A stretch of 64,000 nt of DNA, taken from assembly GCF_015840335.1 (NCBI RefSeq), contig NZ_CP060395.1:2021277-2085276 (forward strand), given 5' to 3'. Position 1 is the stretch's first letter. Each line of letters opens with the position of its first letter. Of this stretch, positions 8,075 through 16,531 are shown piece after piece. Below the pieces are notes generated by a model. The model ran no database searches. It was given only the letters and a program-made list of their open reading frames with translations, and had not been told where the DNA came from. The DNA is from Synechococcus sp. CBW1108. GTDB taxonomy: Bacteria > Cyanobacteriota > Cyanobacteriia > PCC-6307 > Cyanobiaceae. The position numbers and the translations under genes are program-made.

Positions 8075-8816
8075 CTGGCTTCTTGCCTTTGCGCCCGCTG
8101 GGCTTGCTGCCCTTCCTGTTGGCCGCCTCCCACTGGTCCAGCCAGCGCTTGGGCAGGTACAGGTCGCCCTCGATCCACAGCGGGGCCAGCTCCTCCGGCT
8201 TGTAGTCCCCGAAGCCTGTGAGCACGGCGAAGAAGCGCTTGCGGTGCTCTTCGCTGGCCTCGACCGCCAGGGAGTTGAGGGCGTCGCTGGGCTCAAGGCC
8301 GTATTCGTCGACAACCCGGCGCATCTGGTTGCGCCACTTGGTGGAGAGCTCCGTGGCCTTGCGCTGACCAACGGTCGGCGCCGGAGTGGTGCGGAAGGCC
8401 TCCGGCACCTCCCTCAGGCCGCAGTAGCAGGCCCAGAGCTCCAGCGGCGTCCAGGCCGGGCAGTCGTCGTCACCCAGCGGGATGGCGCCCTCGAGCTTTT
8501 CCTTGATCGCCTGGCTCTTGACCGGGCCCCAGTCCTTCTCGGCGATGCGGCGATTGATCTCACCCAGCTGCCAGAAGGCTTTCTGGCGCAGCTCGCCGGC
8601 CTTGCCCTGCTCGATCACCGAGAGGTTGCCGTAGGAGATCGCCTCGAACCCGGCCTCCTCCGCCCAGCTGCAGGCGGTGTACTGGGTCCAGCCGTTGGTT
8701 CTTCGCCAATTCAGCAGCATCCGACCGAACGCTGCGCGGTTCTCCTTCTGGCGCTCAAGCAGCTCCGCGTAGGTGATGGCCACGTTCAGGATCCTGAATG
8801 GGATTTCCCGAACCAT
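8064..8816 (-). CDS. Putative XRE-like regulatory protein of the phage-like module
   Basis: The 250-residue protein has an HTH-like N-terminal region (RAAFGRMLLNWRRTNGWTQ, then YGNLSVIEQGKAGELRQKAF), which looks like a diverged XRE-type domain. The C-terminal part (SDALNSLAVEASEEHRKRFF, WIEGDLYLPKRWLDQWE) ends in a Lys/Arg-rich tail. A GTG at 8783 giving MAITYAELLERQ is an alternative start and fits the domain edge better. It lies between the 54-residue ORF and the palindromic element, same strand. It is a candidate regulator of the operon; this is inference. Confidence 0.6.
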   Translation of the reverse strand: MVREIPFRILNVAITYAELLERQKENRAAFGRMLLNWRRTNGWTQYTACSWAEEAGFEAISYGNLSVIEQGKAGELRQKAFWQLGEINRRIAEKDWGPVKSQAIKEKLEGAIPLGDDDCPAWTPLELWACYCGLREVPEAFRTTPAPTVGQRKATELSTKWRNQMRRVVDEYGLEPSDALNSLAVEASEEHRKRFFAVLTGFGDYKPEELAPLWIEGDLYLPKRWLDQWEAANRKGSKPSGRKGKKPVTA

Positions 8817-8863
8817 ACGGCAAACTTGGCACTCCTAGTCACCTCCTGACACGTACTGGCATA

Positions 8864-9028
8864 TCAGGTCTGACCTTGTCCGAGCCTCTGCAGGATCTGC
8901 TTGGCAAGCTGCCCAGTGATGATCTTCCCTGTCTCTGCCTGCAATCTCAGAGCAAGCGTGTAGGGGTGCTCGCCGGGGTGGGCCTGCGCGAGACGCTTCA
9001 GCCGCTGCTGCACTTCTGCCGGATCCAT
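8864..9028 (-). CDS. Small ORF (54 aa) coupled to the VRR-NUC gene
   Basis: This short frame starts with ATG at 9028-9026, sharing ATGA with the VRR-NUC stop, and encodes MDPAEVQQRLKRLAQAHPGE followed by a helical segment (KIITGQLAKQILQRLGQ). It has no recognised domain. The overlap and the codon use, which match the neighbours, support it as real. It may be a small DNA-binding or accessory protein of the operon. Confidence 0.5.
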   Translation of the reverse strand: MDPAEVQQRLKRLAQAHPGEHPYTLALRLQAETGKIITGQLAKQILQRLGQGQT

Positions 9029-9408
9029 CAGTGTCCCAGCGGCACTTGCCTCGGCACGGCAAGCAACTGCTCGGCTTCCTCCACAGAGCGGCAGGCCGCG
9101 GCCACGCCGCCGAGCTGCTGCACCAGCCGCAGGAAGGCCCGCTGCTCCGGGCTGAGCACGCCCTGGGCTGCCTTGACCTCAAGGGCCACGAACTGTGCCA
9201 GCCGCTGGCCGACCAGCTCGGGGGTGATTTCCAGGGAGCGCAGACCGATCAGGTCGCTGCTGCCCTTGCACAGCCCGAAGCGCACGAAGCGCCCCTGCTG
9301 GTCAACCAGGGCGCCGGTGTTGTTGCGCCAGAGCCGCACCGCTCCGCGGCCGCAGGCCAGGCGGATGCGCTGCTGGATCTCGTGTTCGCTGGGGGAGGAG
9401 GAGGCCAT
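9028..9408 (-). CDS. VRR-NUC domain nuclease
   Basis: The 126-residue protein fits single-domain phage VRR-NUC nucleases of the PD-(D/E)XK superfamily: LWRNNTGALVDQQGRFVRFG, the GLCKGSSDLIGL block carrying the catalytic Asp, and FVALEVKAAQG with the E-x-K pair, then LSPEQRAFLRLVQQLGGVAA. Such nucleases act on branched or flapped DNA. It is the first gene of the minus-strand phage-like operon; an inverted repeat at 9446-9467, about 40 bases upstream, may be its operator. Confidence 0.85.
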   Translation of the reverse strand: MASSSPSEHEIQQRIRLACGRGAVRLWRNNTGALVDQQGRFVRFGLCKGSSDLIGLRSLEITPELVGQRLAQFVALEVKAAQGVLSPEQRAFLRLVQQLGGVAAACRSVEEAEQLLAVPRQVPLGH

Positions 9409-9445
9409 GCCTCCTGTTGCCGGGCTGGTTGTCAGCGACTGGTAG

Positions 9446-9467
9446 GTATTGGCTGTTTTGCCAATAC
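9446..9467 (-). promoter_or_regulatory. Inverted repeat upstream of the minus-strand phage-like operon
   Basis: GTATTGGC (9446-9453) and GCCAATAC (9460-9467) are perfect 8-bp arms around a 6-base spacer, 38 bases upstream of the first gene of the operon. Position and AT-rich surroundings fit an operator; no clear -10/-35 pair could be fixed. Confidence 0.45.
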
Positions 9468-9538
9468 GTGACAGGTATTCGCTGAATTGCTTCGGCGGGC
9501 AATAGCTCGGTCAGCCAGCCAGCTGCTGTAGGCAGTGC

Positions 9539-9781
9539 TCACCAGAGCGCTTCTGGGCTCAACTCAGTCACCTCGGTGGCCATGCCATCGAGGATCGACG
9601 TGCGCATCCCAGGAATCGAGACCAGATGCAGGGTCTCCCAGATTGCGCGCCAGTGATCTTCCCCCAGCAGAACAGCGTTGCCCTGCTTCCCAATGATCAG
9701 CACCGGCTCATGGGACTGCCCCACCTCGTCAATCAGGGCGTGGAGCCGCTTGCGGGCTTCAGTGGCTGAAACGCAGGCCAT
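9539..9781 (-). CDS. YefM/Phd-family antitoxin without a toxin partner
   Basis: The 80-residue protein matches YefM antitoxins closely: VSATEARKRLHALIDEVGQS, PVLIIGKQGNAVLLGEDHWR and the ETLHLVSIPGMRTSI block. YefM binds DNA and neutralises YoeB RNases. The start was set at ATG 9781, the family position, rather than the 20-codon upstream extension. A yoeB gene would begin within a few bases of the stop at 9539, but no YoeB-like frame follows, so this is an orphan antitoxin. It may survive as a guard against a toxin elsewhere. Confidence 0.8.
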   Translation of the reverse strand: MACVSATEARKRLHALIDEVGQSHEPVLIIGKQGNAVLLGEDHWRAIWETLHLVSIPGMRTSILDGMATEVTELSPEALW

Positions 9782-9888
9782 GGCGCTCCTGCTGCCAATC
9801 CGTGAAAGCGTATTGCTGCTGACGACCTGCAGAGCTGTCATGACATTGTCTGGCAGGTGGGGCTAAGGTGGCGAAAGACGGTGCCGTG

Positions 9889-10203
9889 ATGACGTCATCC
9901 CCTTCGAGAAGCGAGAAGCTCGACCTGCGGCTGACGCCAGGTGCCAAGCAGACCCTGCAGCGGGCAGCCGCGGCAGCCCAGCGCAGCGTGAGCGAGTTTG
10001 TGTTGGAGAGCGCCCTGGCCAGCGCGGCTGAAACCCTGGCCGATCGCCAGAGCTTCCAGCTGGATGGGGAGCAGTGGCAGGCCTTCGTGGCTGCCCTGGA
10101 CGCTCCACCCCGGGTGCATCCGCGGCTGGTGCGGCTGCTGCAGGAGCCGAGCGTGCTGGAGCGGTGTGTTGCGGAACAGCCGCCTGCCGGTGGCGCCGGG
10201 TGA
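9889..10203 (+). CDS. DUF1778 (TacA-like) antitoxin, second pair
   Basis: The 104-residue protein has the DUF1778 pattern KLDLRLTPGAKQTLQRAAAA then SVSEFVLESALASAAETL, followed by the toxin-neutralising region FQLDGEQWQAFVAALDAPP. It is closer to the family standard than the first pair. The stop overlaps the GTG of the toxin gene by GTGA, so translation is coupled. ATG 9889 fits the family start; a GTG at 9868 adds 7 codons. Confidence 0.88.
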   Translation: MTSSPSRSEKLDLRLTPGAKQTLQRAAAAAQRSVSEFVLESALASAAETLADRQSFQLDGEQWQAFVAALDAPPRVHPRLVRLLQEPSVLERCVAEQPPAGGAG

Positions 10204-10700
10204 GCGGCTACCGGATTGAACCGCTCCAGGCCAGCCATGCCGTGGAGGCTTTTGATTGTGGCGAGGAACCCCTGAACCGCTTCCTGGTCCGCTTCGCTCT
10301 GGCAAATCAACGAGCGCGGGCCAGCCGGAGCTACGTGGCGCTGGATGGCGACGTCGTCGTTGGCTTCCATACCCTGGTGGTGGGTGAGGTGAGCCCAGAG
10401 CAGGCACCCGAGCGGATTGGCAAGGGGTTGGCGCGGCATCCGATCCCGCTGATGGTGCTGGCCCGGCTGGCCGTGGCGGTTGCGCACCAGGGGAAGGGCC
10501 ATGGGGCCGCCCTGCTGAAAGACGCGATCGGTCGGACGCTGGCGGCGGCCGAGATCGCCGGCATCCGCGCCTTGGCGGTGCATGCCAAAGATGAACGGGC
10601 CCGAGCGTTCTACGAGCATTTCGGCTTCCGGCCCTCGCCCACTGACCCGCTGCACCTGTTCGTGCTGCTCAAGGATCTGCAGGGCATCGCCGGCGGTTAA
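10200..10700 (+). CDS. GNAT acetyltransferase toxin (TacT-like), second pair
   Basis: The 166-residue GNAT protein has the TacT layout: YRIEPLQASHAVEAFDCGEE, PLNRFLVRFALANQRA, acetyl-CoA motif LAVAVAHQGKGHGAALLKDA near residues 90-108, and the C-terminal FYEHFGF block. It should acetylate aminoacyl-tRNA as in the family. GTG start inside the antitoxin stop. Its own stop overlaps, tail to tail, that of the FitA-like antitoxin gene by 4 bases. It is clearly diverged from the first pair at 4496-5041, so the two arrived separately. Confidence 0.87.
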   Translation: MSGYRIEPLQASHAVEAFDCGEEPLNRFLVRFALANQRARASRSYVALDGDVVVGFHTLVVGEVSPEQAPERIGKGLARHPIPLMVLARLAVAVAHQGKGHGAALLKDAIGRTLAAAEIAGIRALAVHAKDERARAFYEHFGFRPSPTDPLHLFVLLKDLQGIAGG

Positions 10701-10936
10701 AGGGTTGGCGAGGAGGAGGGCTCAGTCAGCTCCAGCTCCACGCCGCCGAGCAGGGCGAAGTGTGCATGGATGCGACTGCCCAGGCCCTGGCCACCAGCAA
10801 CGGGCTGCCGGGCTTCGAGGGCGGAGCGGAGGATCGTGCGGGCTTCCTCCTCCATGGATCGTCCATGGCGGGTGGCCTGAATGCGCAGTTGCTCCTTGGT
10901 GTGCTCGTTGAGGTTGCGGATCGTGAGCCTGGTCAT
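10697..10936 (-). CDS. FitA/VapB-type ribbon-helix-helix antitoxin, orphan
   Basis: The 79-residue protein starts with TRLTIRNLNEHTKEQLRIQA followed by GRSMEEEARTILRSAL, the signature of FitA-like RHH antitoxins that pair with PIN-domain FitB/VapC toxins. Downstream on its strand there is no toxin: its stop overlaps the convergent tacT-like gene by 4 bases. The toxin was probably lost when the TacAT-like pair or its flank was joined here. Confidence 0.8.
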   Translation of the reverse strand: MTRLTIRNLNEHTKEQLRIQATRHGRSMEEEARTILRSALEARQPVAGGQGLGSRIHAHFALLGGVELELTEPSSSPTL

Positions 10937-11112
10937 GGATGACTCTCGCTTGCGCTTACGGCAATGCTGTCAGTGCTAAGGCCTCTGACCGCGCGTAGCC
11001 ATCCCAGTACGGATCAAGTGCTGTGCTGACGAGCGGCTGAGTCGATGGCTGGTTGTCGTGCTCGCTGGGAGGAGGCCGCGCCCCCTGCCTCTGTGCCGCA
11101 CACCCGGCCTAG

Positions 11113-11375
<263 letters not shown>

Positions 11376-11376
<1 letters not shown>

Positions 11377-11822
11377 TGCTCTACATCGACACCTGCGTAC
11401 TGCTGGCGGTGCTGATGCCAGAAGTGCACTCCTCCGTCGCGGCGGCGTTTCTGGAGGAGGCCAGTGCACCGCTGGCGATCAGCTCCTGGAGCGTCACCGA
11501 GCTCCATTCCGCCCTCGGCCTGAAGGTGCGAACCAAAGCCCTGAGCCACGCGCAGGCCGAAACGGTGCTGCAGGGCTTTGAGCGCAGCCTGGCGCCGGGT
11601 CTGCTGGTGCTGGAGCTGGAGCCGCAGGACTTCCGCAATGCCAACGCCTGCCTGCGCGGCTGGAGCACGAGCTTGCGCGCTGCGGATGCTCTGCACCTGG
11701 CGATCGCCAGTGGCCGTGGCGCCACCCTCTGCAGCCTGGACGCACCGTTTGTCGCGGCGGCCCAACAGCTGGGCCTGGAGGCTGAACTCCTGGGAGCAGG
11801 TGGCAGGCCAGTCAGGGATTAA
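11376..11822 (+). CDS. vapC: VapC-type PIN-domain toxin
   Basis: The 148-residue PIN ribonuclease shows the acidic residues of the family: MLYIDTCVLLAVL (Asp5), WSVTELHSAL (Glu near 45), LRAADALHLAIA (Asp near 106) and CSLDAPFVAAA (Asp near 124). VapC toxins cleave tRNA or rRNA. ATG 11376 overlaps the antitoxin stop. Its stop overlaps by 4 bases, tail to tail, with that of the SF2 helicase gene, so the TA pair abuts the phage-like module without a spacer. Confidence 0.88.
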
Positions 11823-13237
11823 GCGCTGCGCTGCCGTGCCGCCCACACGTGCCGGGCCCAGCCGGGCTTGTAGCCCCGCTCATGCTCGCGCTGCAGCAGC
11901 TCCTCGAAGGTGCGGCAGCCAGCGGCCGGGTGCGTGCGCCGCGGTCGTTGCTGTTGCTGCTTGGGCTTGGGCCGGTGGCGAGCTGCACCTGTGACTTCCA
12001 CCAGTTCGCCCTCGACGTGCTGGAGCCCGCGGCGTTGCTCATCGCGCTCGTCGGTCAGGAACAGATGGCCGCAGTCGGGGCAAACCTGAGCCGCGCTGGT
12101 ACAGCTGCAGAAGCAGACCGGGCAATCCTTGATCGGAATCGAGACCCCCTCGCGCCTGCGGCGGCCGGCCAGGTTCCACTCGCGCTCATCGGTCGGTAGG
12201 CCGTGGCGGTGGGCGTTGCCGACGTGATCGAGGATCACCGCCTCGCTCTTTCCCGGTGCAGGCCGCAGGGCCCGGCCGACCATCTGCAAGTACAGCGACA
12301 GGCTGGCGGTGGGGCGCATCAGGATCGCGCCGCCGACGGAGGGGATGTCGGTGCCCTCGGAAATGATCATGCAGCTGCTGAGGACCTCCACCTCGCCGGT
12401 GCCGAGGCCAGCGATCAGGCGTTTGCGCTCCTCAGCAGGGGTGCTGCCGCTCACTGACGCAGCGCGAATTCCTGCACTGCGGAAAGCCGCGGCCATCTGC
12501 TCGGCGTGACAGGTCGTGCAGCAAAAGCAGATCGCTGTGCCAGGGCGCAGCCGGCGGCGGTAGTGGGAGACGGCATCGCCGATTGCGGCCCGGTCCCCAA
12601 AGGCGCGTGCTGCCTCCTCCAGATCGAAGTCGCCCATGCGGCGCCGGAGTTTGCTGTTGCGCGCTCCTGGCCAGGAGAAGACCCGTGGCCTGGCCAGCCA
12701 GCCCTGCTCCACCAGCCAGGCTGCTGAAGGCCCCAGCACCAGGGCCTCGAAATAGCCGCCGGCTTCCACGCCCAGACCCTTGCCGTCGAGGCGTTCCGGG
12801 GTGGCGCTCTTGCCGATCAGGTGGGCCTGGGGCCAGGCGTTGATGACCCGGCCCCAGACATTGCCGGCCACCAGGTGGTGGGCCTCGTCCTGAATGATCA
12901 GATCCGGCGCCGCCAGCAGCGCGAGCCGCCGGACCACGGTCTGCACTGAGCCCACAGCAACCTGGCGGCCCTGCAGCTGGTGGCCGGGGGCAATCACGTC
13001 GGGCTCCAGGCCCCAGGCCCGCACCGTGCCGGTGAGCTGGTCGATCAGCTCGGCCCGGTGGGCCAGCACCAGCACGCGCCGGCCCTTGCCGGCTGCCCCC
13101 TGCACGATCGCGCCGATCGTCTGTCCCTTGCCCGCACCGGTGGGCATAACGGCGCAGACCCGGCGGTGGACCTTGAGGGCGGCGCGGAGGTCGGCCAGCA
13201 GCTGCTGCTGGTAGTCGCGCAGGACGATCGGGGCCAT
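11819..13237 (-). CDS. SF2 DEAD/DEAH helicase with C-terminal zinc ribbon
   Basis: The 472-residue helicase (from ATG 13237) has Q-motif-like LRDYQQQLLADLRAAL, Walker A PTGAGKG (residues 32-38), DEAHH near 118, motif III-like KSATPERLDG, motif V EGTDIPSVGGAILMRPT and motif VI QMVGRALRP near 325. A four-cysteine ribbon (CPVC ... CPDCG) follows, then a Gln/Arg-rich tail. Phages and plasmids use such UvsW/RAD25-like helicases in replication or branch migration. It diverges from the primase operon across 13238-13339. Confidence 0.88.
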   Translation of the reverse strand: MAPIVLRDYQQQLLADLRAALKVHRRVCAVMPTGAGKGQTIGAIVQGAAGKGRRVLVLAHRAELIDQLTGTVRAWGLEPDVIAPGHQLQGRQVAVGSVQTVVRRLALLAAPDLIIQDEAHHLVAGNVWGRVINAWPQAHLIGKSATPERLDGKGLGVEAGGYFEALVLGPSAAWLVEQGWLARPRVFSWPGARNSKLRRRMGDFDLEEAARAFGDRAAIGDAVSHYRRRLRPGTAICFCCTTCHAEQMAAAFRSAGIRAASVSGSTPAEERKRLIAGLGTGEVEVLSSCMIISEGTDIPSVGGAILMRPTASLSLYLQMVGRALRPAPGKSEAVILDHVGNAHRHGLPTDEREWNLAGRRRREGVSIPIKDCPVCFCSCTSAAQVCPDCGHLFLTDERDEQRRGLQHVEGELVEVTGAARHRPKPKQQQQRPRRTHPAAGCRTFEELLQREHERGYKPGWARHVWAARQRSA

Positions 13238-13339
13238 GGACAAGGCGGCGGCTTTGCACTGAGCTGGAGGTCTCAGCAATGTTCAACTTATCAAGCCTTG
13301 CCGGGTGTGCTTAGGCTGTGCTCAGAACGTCAGGCATCC

Positions 13340-13534
13340 ATGGCCTCCTTCGCGCCGCCGCTGAGCGTCTCCATCACCGAGGCGCAGCTGGCTTGGCTTG
13401 ACCAGCGCCGCTTGCACGGAACCCTCAGTCGCTCGGCGGTGCTCCGCCAGGTGATCGACGCGGCGATCGCGGCAGAACAGGCCGGCTCGGCCGTGCCGGG
13501 GCCTGCGCTTGTGGCAACCGCTGAGCGTCGTTGA
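13340..13534 (+). CDS. Small RHH-like protein ahead of the primase gene
   Basis: The 64-residue protein contains SVSITEAQLAWLDQRRLHGT then SRSAVLRQVIDAAIA, a strand-helix-helix pattern like CopG/Arc repressors. It lies 15 bases before the primase gene and diverges from the SF2 helicase gene, a common place for a regulator of a replication operon. Function is inferred from the pattern only. Confidence 0.6.
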   Translation: MASFAPPLSVSITEAQLAWLDQRRLHGTLSRSAVLRQVIDAAIAAEQAGSAVPGPALVATAERR

Positions 13535-13549
13535 GCCGCAGCGACAGCC

Positions 13550-16240
13550 ATGACAACCGACGTGATGACTGCGGCCAATGGCCGCTGGCGGGACATCCTC
13601 GAGGTGTTGGCAGGGCTGCCTGTCGAGCAGCTCAGCAACCGCCACCAGCCCTGCCCCGCCTGCGGGGGGAGGGACCGGTACCGCTTTGACGACCGGGATG
13701 GCAACGGCTCCTGGTTCTGCAACCAGTGCGGCGGCAAGGACCACCTCGGCGGTGGTGGGACAGGCATAGACCTGCTGATGCGGGTGCGCCGCTGGAGCTT
13801 CCGCCAGGCCTGCGAGGAGGTGGAGCGCTATCTCGGTCTGGAGGCGCAAGGGAATGGCCGGCATCGGCCCCAGCCGGTGTCCAGCGGCAACGGCAGCGGA
13901 GGCAAGGTCCCTGCGGCCCTAGGACTTCCCGGCCACGCCAGTCGGCCCTGGCGTCAGCCTGAGGTGCCGCCTGCTGACGCCGCGCCACCAGAGCTGGAGC
14001 GGGGTGCGATCGCCCAGTGGTGCTATCGCGACGCCAGCGGCGCCCAGCTGTTCTGGATTCAGCGGCTCTGCCCTGGCCGCAGCGGCCGCAAGGGCTTTCT
14101 GCATCGGGTCTGGCTCGATGGCGGCTGGCACCGCCCCAGCCGCCGCGATCCCTTCTCCTGCGAGTGGCCGGCGCCTCGGCCCCTCTATGGCCTGCCGGGG
14201 CTGGCCCAACTCCCAGAGGCTCAGGTGTTGGTGGTGGAGGGGGAGGGCACGGCGGATGCGGCCGCGCTGCTGTTCCCCGATCACGTGGTGATCAGCTGGG
14301 CCAACGGCACCAATGCCATCGCCAAGGCCGATTGGCAGCCGATTGCGGGGCGGTCGGTGACGCTCTGGCCCGATGCCGACGCGCCAGGCCGCAAGGCCAT
14401 GGGGCGGCTGGCTGCACTGTTGCGCGAGCAGGACTGCTCTGTGCAGCTGGTAGACCCTCCGGCAGACCTGCCGCAGGGATGGGATCTGGCCGATGCCGAC
14501 TGGAGCACAGCGGAAGCTGCCGATCTTCTGCAGCAGTGGCTGCAGCCCCTGCCGGCAGATGAAGCAAGGCCGGGAGGGGCAGCAGACCCGGAAGACCAGG
14601 CGCCCACGTCCGCTGAGTCACCGGCAGGTGGTGGTGGCGGGGCGCCGTTCCAGTGCCTCGGCTACGACGGCGAGGCCAGCTACTACCGCTCCGGACGCAC
14701 CGGGCAGGTGCTGCGGTTGAGCCGTTCGGCCCACACCGCCACCCATCTGGTGGCCCTGGCGCCCCTGGCCCACTGGGAGACCCTCTACCCCAGCCGCACC
14801 GGCGTGAACTGGTCGGCGGTGGCCAGTGACCTCTACGAGCGCTCGATCGCTGCCGGCCTGTTCACGCCCGATCGCATCCGCGGCCGCGGGGCTTGGTGGG
14901 ATGACGGCCGCCCGCTGCTGCACCTGGGTGATCGGCTCGTCACCCCCGAGGGGGAGCACCTGATCACCACGCCCTTTCGCTCCCGCTACGTCTACCAGCG
15001 CATGCCGCGCCTCGATGGGCCAGGCGATGTGGAACCCCTCTCGGTGAAGGAGGCGGCGGTGATCGTGAGCATCGCCAACCGCTTCCACTGGGATGTGCCC
15101 GCCTCCGGCACCCTGCTCGTGGGCTGGGTGGTGCTGGGGCCGATCTGCGGCTCGCTGCGCTGGCGGCCCCATGTGTGGCTCACCGGCGGTGCGGGCTCCG
15201 GCAAGAGCGCGATCCTCGAGCGCTACATCACCCCCCTGCTGGGCGACTTTGCCCTGCCGGTGAGTGGCTCGACCACAGAAGCCGCGGTGCGCCAGTCGAT
15301 CTGCTCCGACGCCATGCCGGTGGTGTTTGACGAGGCTGAGAGCAACGAGCGGCCGGATCAGCAGCGGATGCAGGGGATCCTGGCGCTGGCGCGGGTGGCC
15401 AGCAGCGAGAGCGGGGCGGCCCTGCTCAAGGGCTCTCCGAGCGGTGAGGTGAGTCGCTACCGGGTGCGCTCGATGTTTCTGCTCAGCTCCATCGCCACCG
15501 CCCTCAAGCAGGGGGCGGACCGCAGCCGCTTTGCCCAGCTCACCCTGCGCAACCCCGCCGAGCTGCCCAAGGGCGAGCGGGAGGTGCACTGGGCCTTGCT
15601 GGATCGAGACCTGGACCGCCACATCTCACCCGAGTTGGGGCGCCGCCTGATCGCCCGCACCGTGGGCCTGATCCCGATGATCCGTCAGGCGGAAGGCGTG
15701 TTCACCCGCGCGGCGGCGCGGCACTTCGACTCCCAGCGCCTGGGCGATCAGTACGGCACCTTGATGGCCGGCGCCTGGTCGCTGCTCAGCGATGTCGTCC
15801 CCACCCAGGAGGAGGCCGAGCAGTGCATCGCCTGCCACGACTGGGAGAGCTACAGCCAGAGCACCGAGCTCAGCGATGAGCAGCGCTGCATCCAGACGAT
15901 CCTCCAGCACCAGTTGCGGGTGGAGTGCCCCGATCGCAGCGTCACCCGCACGATTGGCGAACTGGTGGAGCTGGCTGCCCACCAGACCCATGACCTGGAG
16001 ATCAGCGCCGAGCTGGCTGGGCAGGCCCTGGCCCGCCAGGGATTGCGGCTGGAGTCGCCCCATCTGCTGGTGAGCAACACGGCCGAACCGATCGCCCAGA
16101 TCTTGCGGGAGACGGCCTGGGCTCACGGCTGGGCGGTGGTGCTGTTGCGCCTGTCTGGTGCTCAACGCCGCGGGCCAGTGCGCTTCTGCGGCGCCGGCAT
16201 GGTCACGCGGGCGGTGGCGATTCCACTGGCGGTTCTCTGA
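13550..16240 (+). CDS. Zinc-ribbon/Toprim primase fused to a replicative-helicase-like ATPase
   Basis: The 896-residue protein has three parts. Residues 30-90 form a primase zinc ribbon (Cys35, Cys38, Cys57, Cys60). Residues about 220-330 form a Toprim domain with VLVVEGEGTADA near 225 and LWPDADAPGRKA near 272. Residues 400-800 resemble DUF927/P4-type helicase domains with Walker A GGAGSGKS near 545 and acidic VVFDEAESN near 590. This design can prime and unwind at a phage or plasmid origin. It looks complete and is the strongest evidence that the region was once an autonomous replicon. Confidence 0.87.
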   Translation: MTTDVMTAANGRWRDILEVLAGLPVEQLSNRHQPCPACGGRDRYRFDDRDGNGSWFCNQCGGKDHLGGGGTGIDLLMRVRRWSFRQACEEVERYLGLEAQGNGRHRPQPVSSGNGSGGKVPAALGLPGHASRPWRQPEVPPADAAPPELERGAIAQWCYRDASGAQLFWIQRLCPGRSGRKGFLHRVWLDGGWHRPSRRDPFSCEWPAPRPLYGLPGLAQLPEAQVLVVEGEGTADAAALLFPDHVVISWANGTNAIAKADWQPIAGRSVTLWPDADAPGRKAMGRLAALLREQDCSVQLVDPPADLPQGWDLADADWSTAEAADLLQQWLQPLPADEARPGGAADPEDQAPTSAESPAGGGGGAPFQCLGYDGEASYYRSGRTGQVLRLSRSAHTATHLVALAPLAHWETLYPSRTGVNWSAVASDLYERSIAAGLFTPDRIRGRGAWWDDGRPLLHLGDRLVTPEGEHLITTPFRSRYVYQRMPRLDGPGDVEPLSVKEAAVIVSIANRFHWDVPASGTLLVGWVVLGPICGSLRWRPHVWLTGGAGSGKSAILERYITPLLGDFALPVSGSTTEAAVRQSICSDAMPVVFDEAESNERPDQQRMQGILALARVASSESGAALLKGSPSGEVSRYRVRSMFLLSSIATALKQGADRSRFAQLTLRNPAELPKGEREVHWALLDRDLDRHISPELGRRLIARTVGLIPMIRQAEGVFTRAAARHFDSQRLGDQYGTLMAGAWSLLSDVVPTQEEAEQCIACHDWESYSQSTELSDEQRCIQTILQHQLRVECPDRSVTRTIGELVELAAHQTHDLEISAELAGQALARQGLRLESPHLLVSNTAEPIAQILRETAWAHGWAVVLLRLSGAQRRGPVRFCGAGMVTRAVAIPLAVL

Positions 16241-16531
16241 GGTTCAACGTCACAGTCATGACACCCCGCAACACCCCACCGTTATGCCCAGATCGACTGC
16301 GGCGCAGGCGATCCCAGCCGCTGTAACGCTGTAACGCTTTTCGCCGGGGGGAGACACCCTCACACACACATAGACACCCATGCACACCTGCGTAAGGACA
16401 CACTGCTGCTTGCTAATGCTTCTATTTATAGAAAGAGGGTTACAACGTCACGGGGTCTGCTCAAACCCTGCTCTGGAGCGGGATTTCGGCTGTGACGCCT
16501 GCTGTCACGGCCCGTTGCAAGGGAAACGGCC
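16241..16531. other. Non-coding 291 bp with small repeats (possible origin or operator region)
   Basis: The spacer between primase and exonuclease genes has CTGTAACG twice in tandem (near 16319-16334), CAACGTCAC twice (near 16245 and 16443), a CA-rich run, a short palindrome TTCTAT-TT-ATAGAA (16420-16433) in the only AT-rich patch, and a GTGAC/GTCAC inverted pair near 16493-16509. Repeats plus an AT-rich patch beside a primase gene fit a replication origin or control region. This is speculative. Confidence 0.3.

Noticed and set aside
9480-9540. YoeB toxin gene after the YefM-like antitoxin
   Set aside because: The frames following the stop show no YoeB motif and lead into the promoter region of the VRR-NUC operon.
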